Source of the DNA: Enterococcus termitis
Lineage (GTDB): Bacteria > Bacillota > Bacilli > Lactobacillales > Enterococcaceae
NCBI RefSeq assembly: GCF_001730305.1
Contig: NZ_MIJY01000001.1
Span: 62,001-126,000, forward strand
Reading direction: 5' to 3'
DNA length: 64,000 bases
In this document: piece after piece, positions 63,025-64,000 of the stretch
Numbering within the stretch: the stretch's first letter is position 1
How the letters are laid out: each line of letters starts with the position of its first letter
The notes under the pieces: generated by a model
Databases searched by the model: none
Seen by the model: only the letters and a program-made list of their open reading frames with translations
Told to the model about the DNA's origin: nothing
Made by a program: the position numbers and the translations under genes

Positions 63025-63849
63025 ATGGAAACAATACCTGTTAGTGTCTTATTGTCTGTCTATAAAAAAGAGAAACCAGAATATTTTACTGAAACACTGG
63101 AAAGTACACTAGCCCAAACGGTTCAGCCGGATGAGATCCTTTTAGTAGAAGATGGTCCTTTAACAGAAGAATTATACGAGCGTATCCAGCATTATCGCGA
63201 TACCTTAGGTGATCAACTAACAGTCATTTCCTTAAAAGAAAATCAAGGTCTGGGAACTGCTTTAGCGATCGGTGTAGAAAATTGCCGAAATCAGTTAATT
63301 GCTAGAATGGACACAGATGACATCATGGTTGAAAACCGCTTAGAAATACAATATGCTGCATTTTTAGAAAATGACGACCTAGCTATTGTTGGTTCAAATA
63401 TCATTGAATTTGAAGGAACGGTCGATAATGTATTGGCGAAAAAAACAATGCCATTGACGAATGTTGAGATTCGTCAGTTTTCTAAAAAGCGAAATCCTTT
63501 CAATCATATGACAGTGATGTACAAAAAGGATGCAGTATTAGCAGTTGGCAATTACCAGCCGCTGCAGGGATTTGAGGATTATTACTTATGGGTTCGACTG
63601 CTGAAGGCTGGCTATCAAGGATGTAATTTACCAGACTTCTTAGTTTATGCACGAACTGGAGCAGAGATGTATAATCGCCGAGGTGGCTTGAATTATTTGA
63701 TGCCAGGACTTAAAGCAAGAAAAATAATTTATCAAGAGGGCTTAGGTGGTTTTACGGATTTCTTTTCCGTCTCACTTGTTCACACTGCTATTTGTATAAT
63801 GCCTACTAAACTCCGAGGGAAATTCTATAAACGGATGCTTAGAAAATAA
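63025..63849 (+). CDS. GT2-family glycosyltransferase (start of the strain-variable part)
   Basis: A 274-residue GT2 enzyme. Motifs: VSVLLSVYKKEKPEYFTETLES, EILLVEDGPLTEELYE, NQGLGTALAIGVENC and LIARMDTDDIMV (DXD). The ending ADFYLWVRLL-like FEDYYLWVRLLKAGY and MPTKLRGKFYKRM are common in capsule GT2s. It follows epaR by 14 bp, which is where E. faecalis has its variable decoration genes. I prefer ATG 63025 over the in-frame GTG 63016; the ribosome site is weak. Donor sugar unknown. Confidence 0.85.
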   Translation: METIPVSVLLSVYKKEKPEYFTETLESTLAQTVQPDEILLVEDGPLTEELYERIQHYRDTLGDQLTVISLKENQGLGTALAIGVENCRNQLIARMDTDDIMVENRLEIQYAAFLENDDLAIVGSNIIEFEGTVDNVLAKKTMPLTNVEIRQFSKKRNPFNHMTVMYKKDAVLAVGNYQPLQGFEDYYLWVRLLKAGYQGCNLPDFLVYARTGAEMYNRRGGLNYLMPGLKARKIIYQEGLGGFTDFFSVSLVHTAICIMPTKLRGKFYKRMLRK

Positions 63850-63870
63850 AATTGAATAATGATAATAACC

Positions 63871-63918
63871 AATAAGCATCGCGCAACCTTTCTTTGTGTG
63901 ATGCTTATTTCTTTATTT
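63871..63918 (+). terminator. Terminator at the end of the epa cluster
   Basis: A 16-bp stem with two wobbles (63871-63886 with 63894-63909) on AATAAGCATC, followed by a T-rich run, 22 bp after the last GT2 gene. Confidence 0.85.
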
Positions 63919-64000
63919 GTATGAGCACTCCTAGTTTACAGTTGCATTAAGATAACGAGTAACTTGTTGAAAGTTTTTGGCAGATATGAGAAAATAGACC

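Overview
This is a low-GC Firmicute chromosome segment, most likely from a non-faecalis species of Enterococcus. The main reason is the last 22 kb. It holds an Epa-type rhamnopolysaccharide cluster with the gene order known for E. faecalis epaA to epaR: a TagO-like priming enzyme, three GT2 enzymes, rmlACBD, a GtrB-like GT2 with DUF2304 and small four-helix partners, a Wzm/Wzt exporter, two giant GT2 proteins, two polytopic membrane proteins and a WcaJ-like priming transferase. A neighbouring zwf plus DtxR-family pair also fits enterococci. A complete-looking histidine block (hisZGDBHAFIE) is, from memory, not typical of E. faecalis. No plasmid, phage, insertion-sequence or CRISPR signature is visible.

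Layout. 1-6.4 kb: the 3' part of ileS, then a leftward unit of a DtxR/MntR-type regulator, zwf and a secreted GH25 muramidase with five cell-wall-binding repeats. 6.4-12.3 kb: small regulatory and accessory genes, namely an AraC regulator with a VOC protein and an MmcQ/YjbR protein, a TraX-like membrane protein, an orphan cupin-like protein, a MerR/GyrI regulator behind a classic MerR-type promoter, and an AraC-HTH/aminoglycoside-phosphotransferase fusion. 12.4-19.2 kb: a sigma-A promoter, a histidine T-box leader and nine overlapping his genes; hisC and a histidinol phosphatase are not in the run. 19.3-24.1 kb: a membrane-anchored hypothetical protein, a DUF4828 protein, SfsA, a Gfo/Idh/MocA oxidoreductase and a DEAD-box-type helicase.

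24.2-34.5 kb: a LevR-type sigma-54 activator controls three units of lactose/cellobiose-family PTS genes. Each unit has a near-consensus -24/-12 promoter and, 57-60 bp upstream of it, a two-part TGTGYA motif that I propose as the activator site. Units 1 and 2 are duplicated IIB-IIA-IIC sets; the two IIB proteins are identical although their genes differ at about 15 synonymous positions. Unit 2 adds three small genes. Unit 3 is a lone IIC. Each IIC gene is preceded by a small hairpin whose shape, but not sequence, is conserved. No phospho-glycosidase is present, so sugar cleavage must be encoded elsewhere.

34.5-41.7 kb: an Eis-like acetyltransferase, tRNA-Arg(CCT), a secreted ChW-repeat protein, an M29 aminopeptidase, a TetR regulator, flavodoxin, methionine aminopeptidase and a YihY-family membrane protein. 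41.8-63.9 kb: the epa cluster, which starts at the TagO-like gene, has several internal promoters and ends at a strong terminator after one extra GT2 gene downstream of epaR. Together these genes would make dTDP-rhamnose, assemble a rhamnan on undecaprenyl phosphate, export it by an ABC transporter and decorate it outside the cell.
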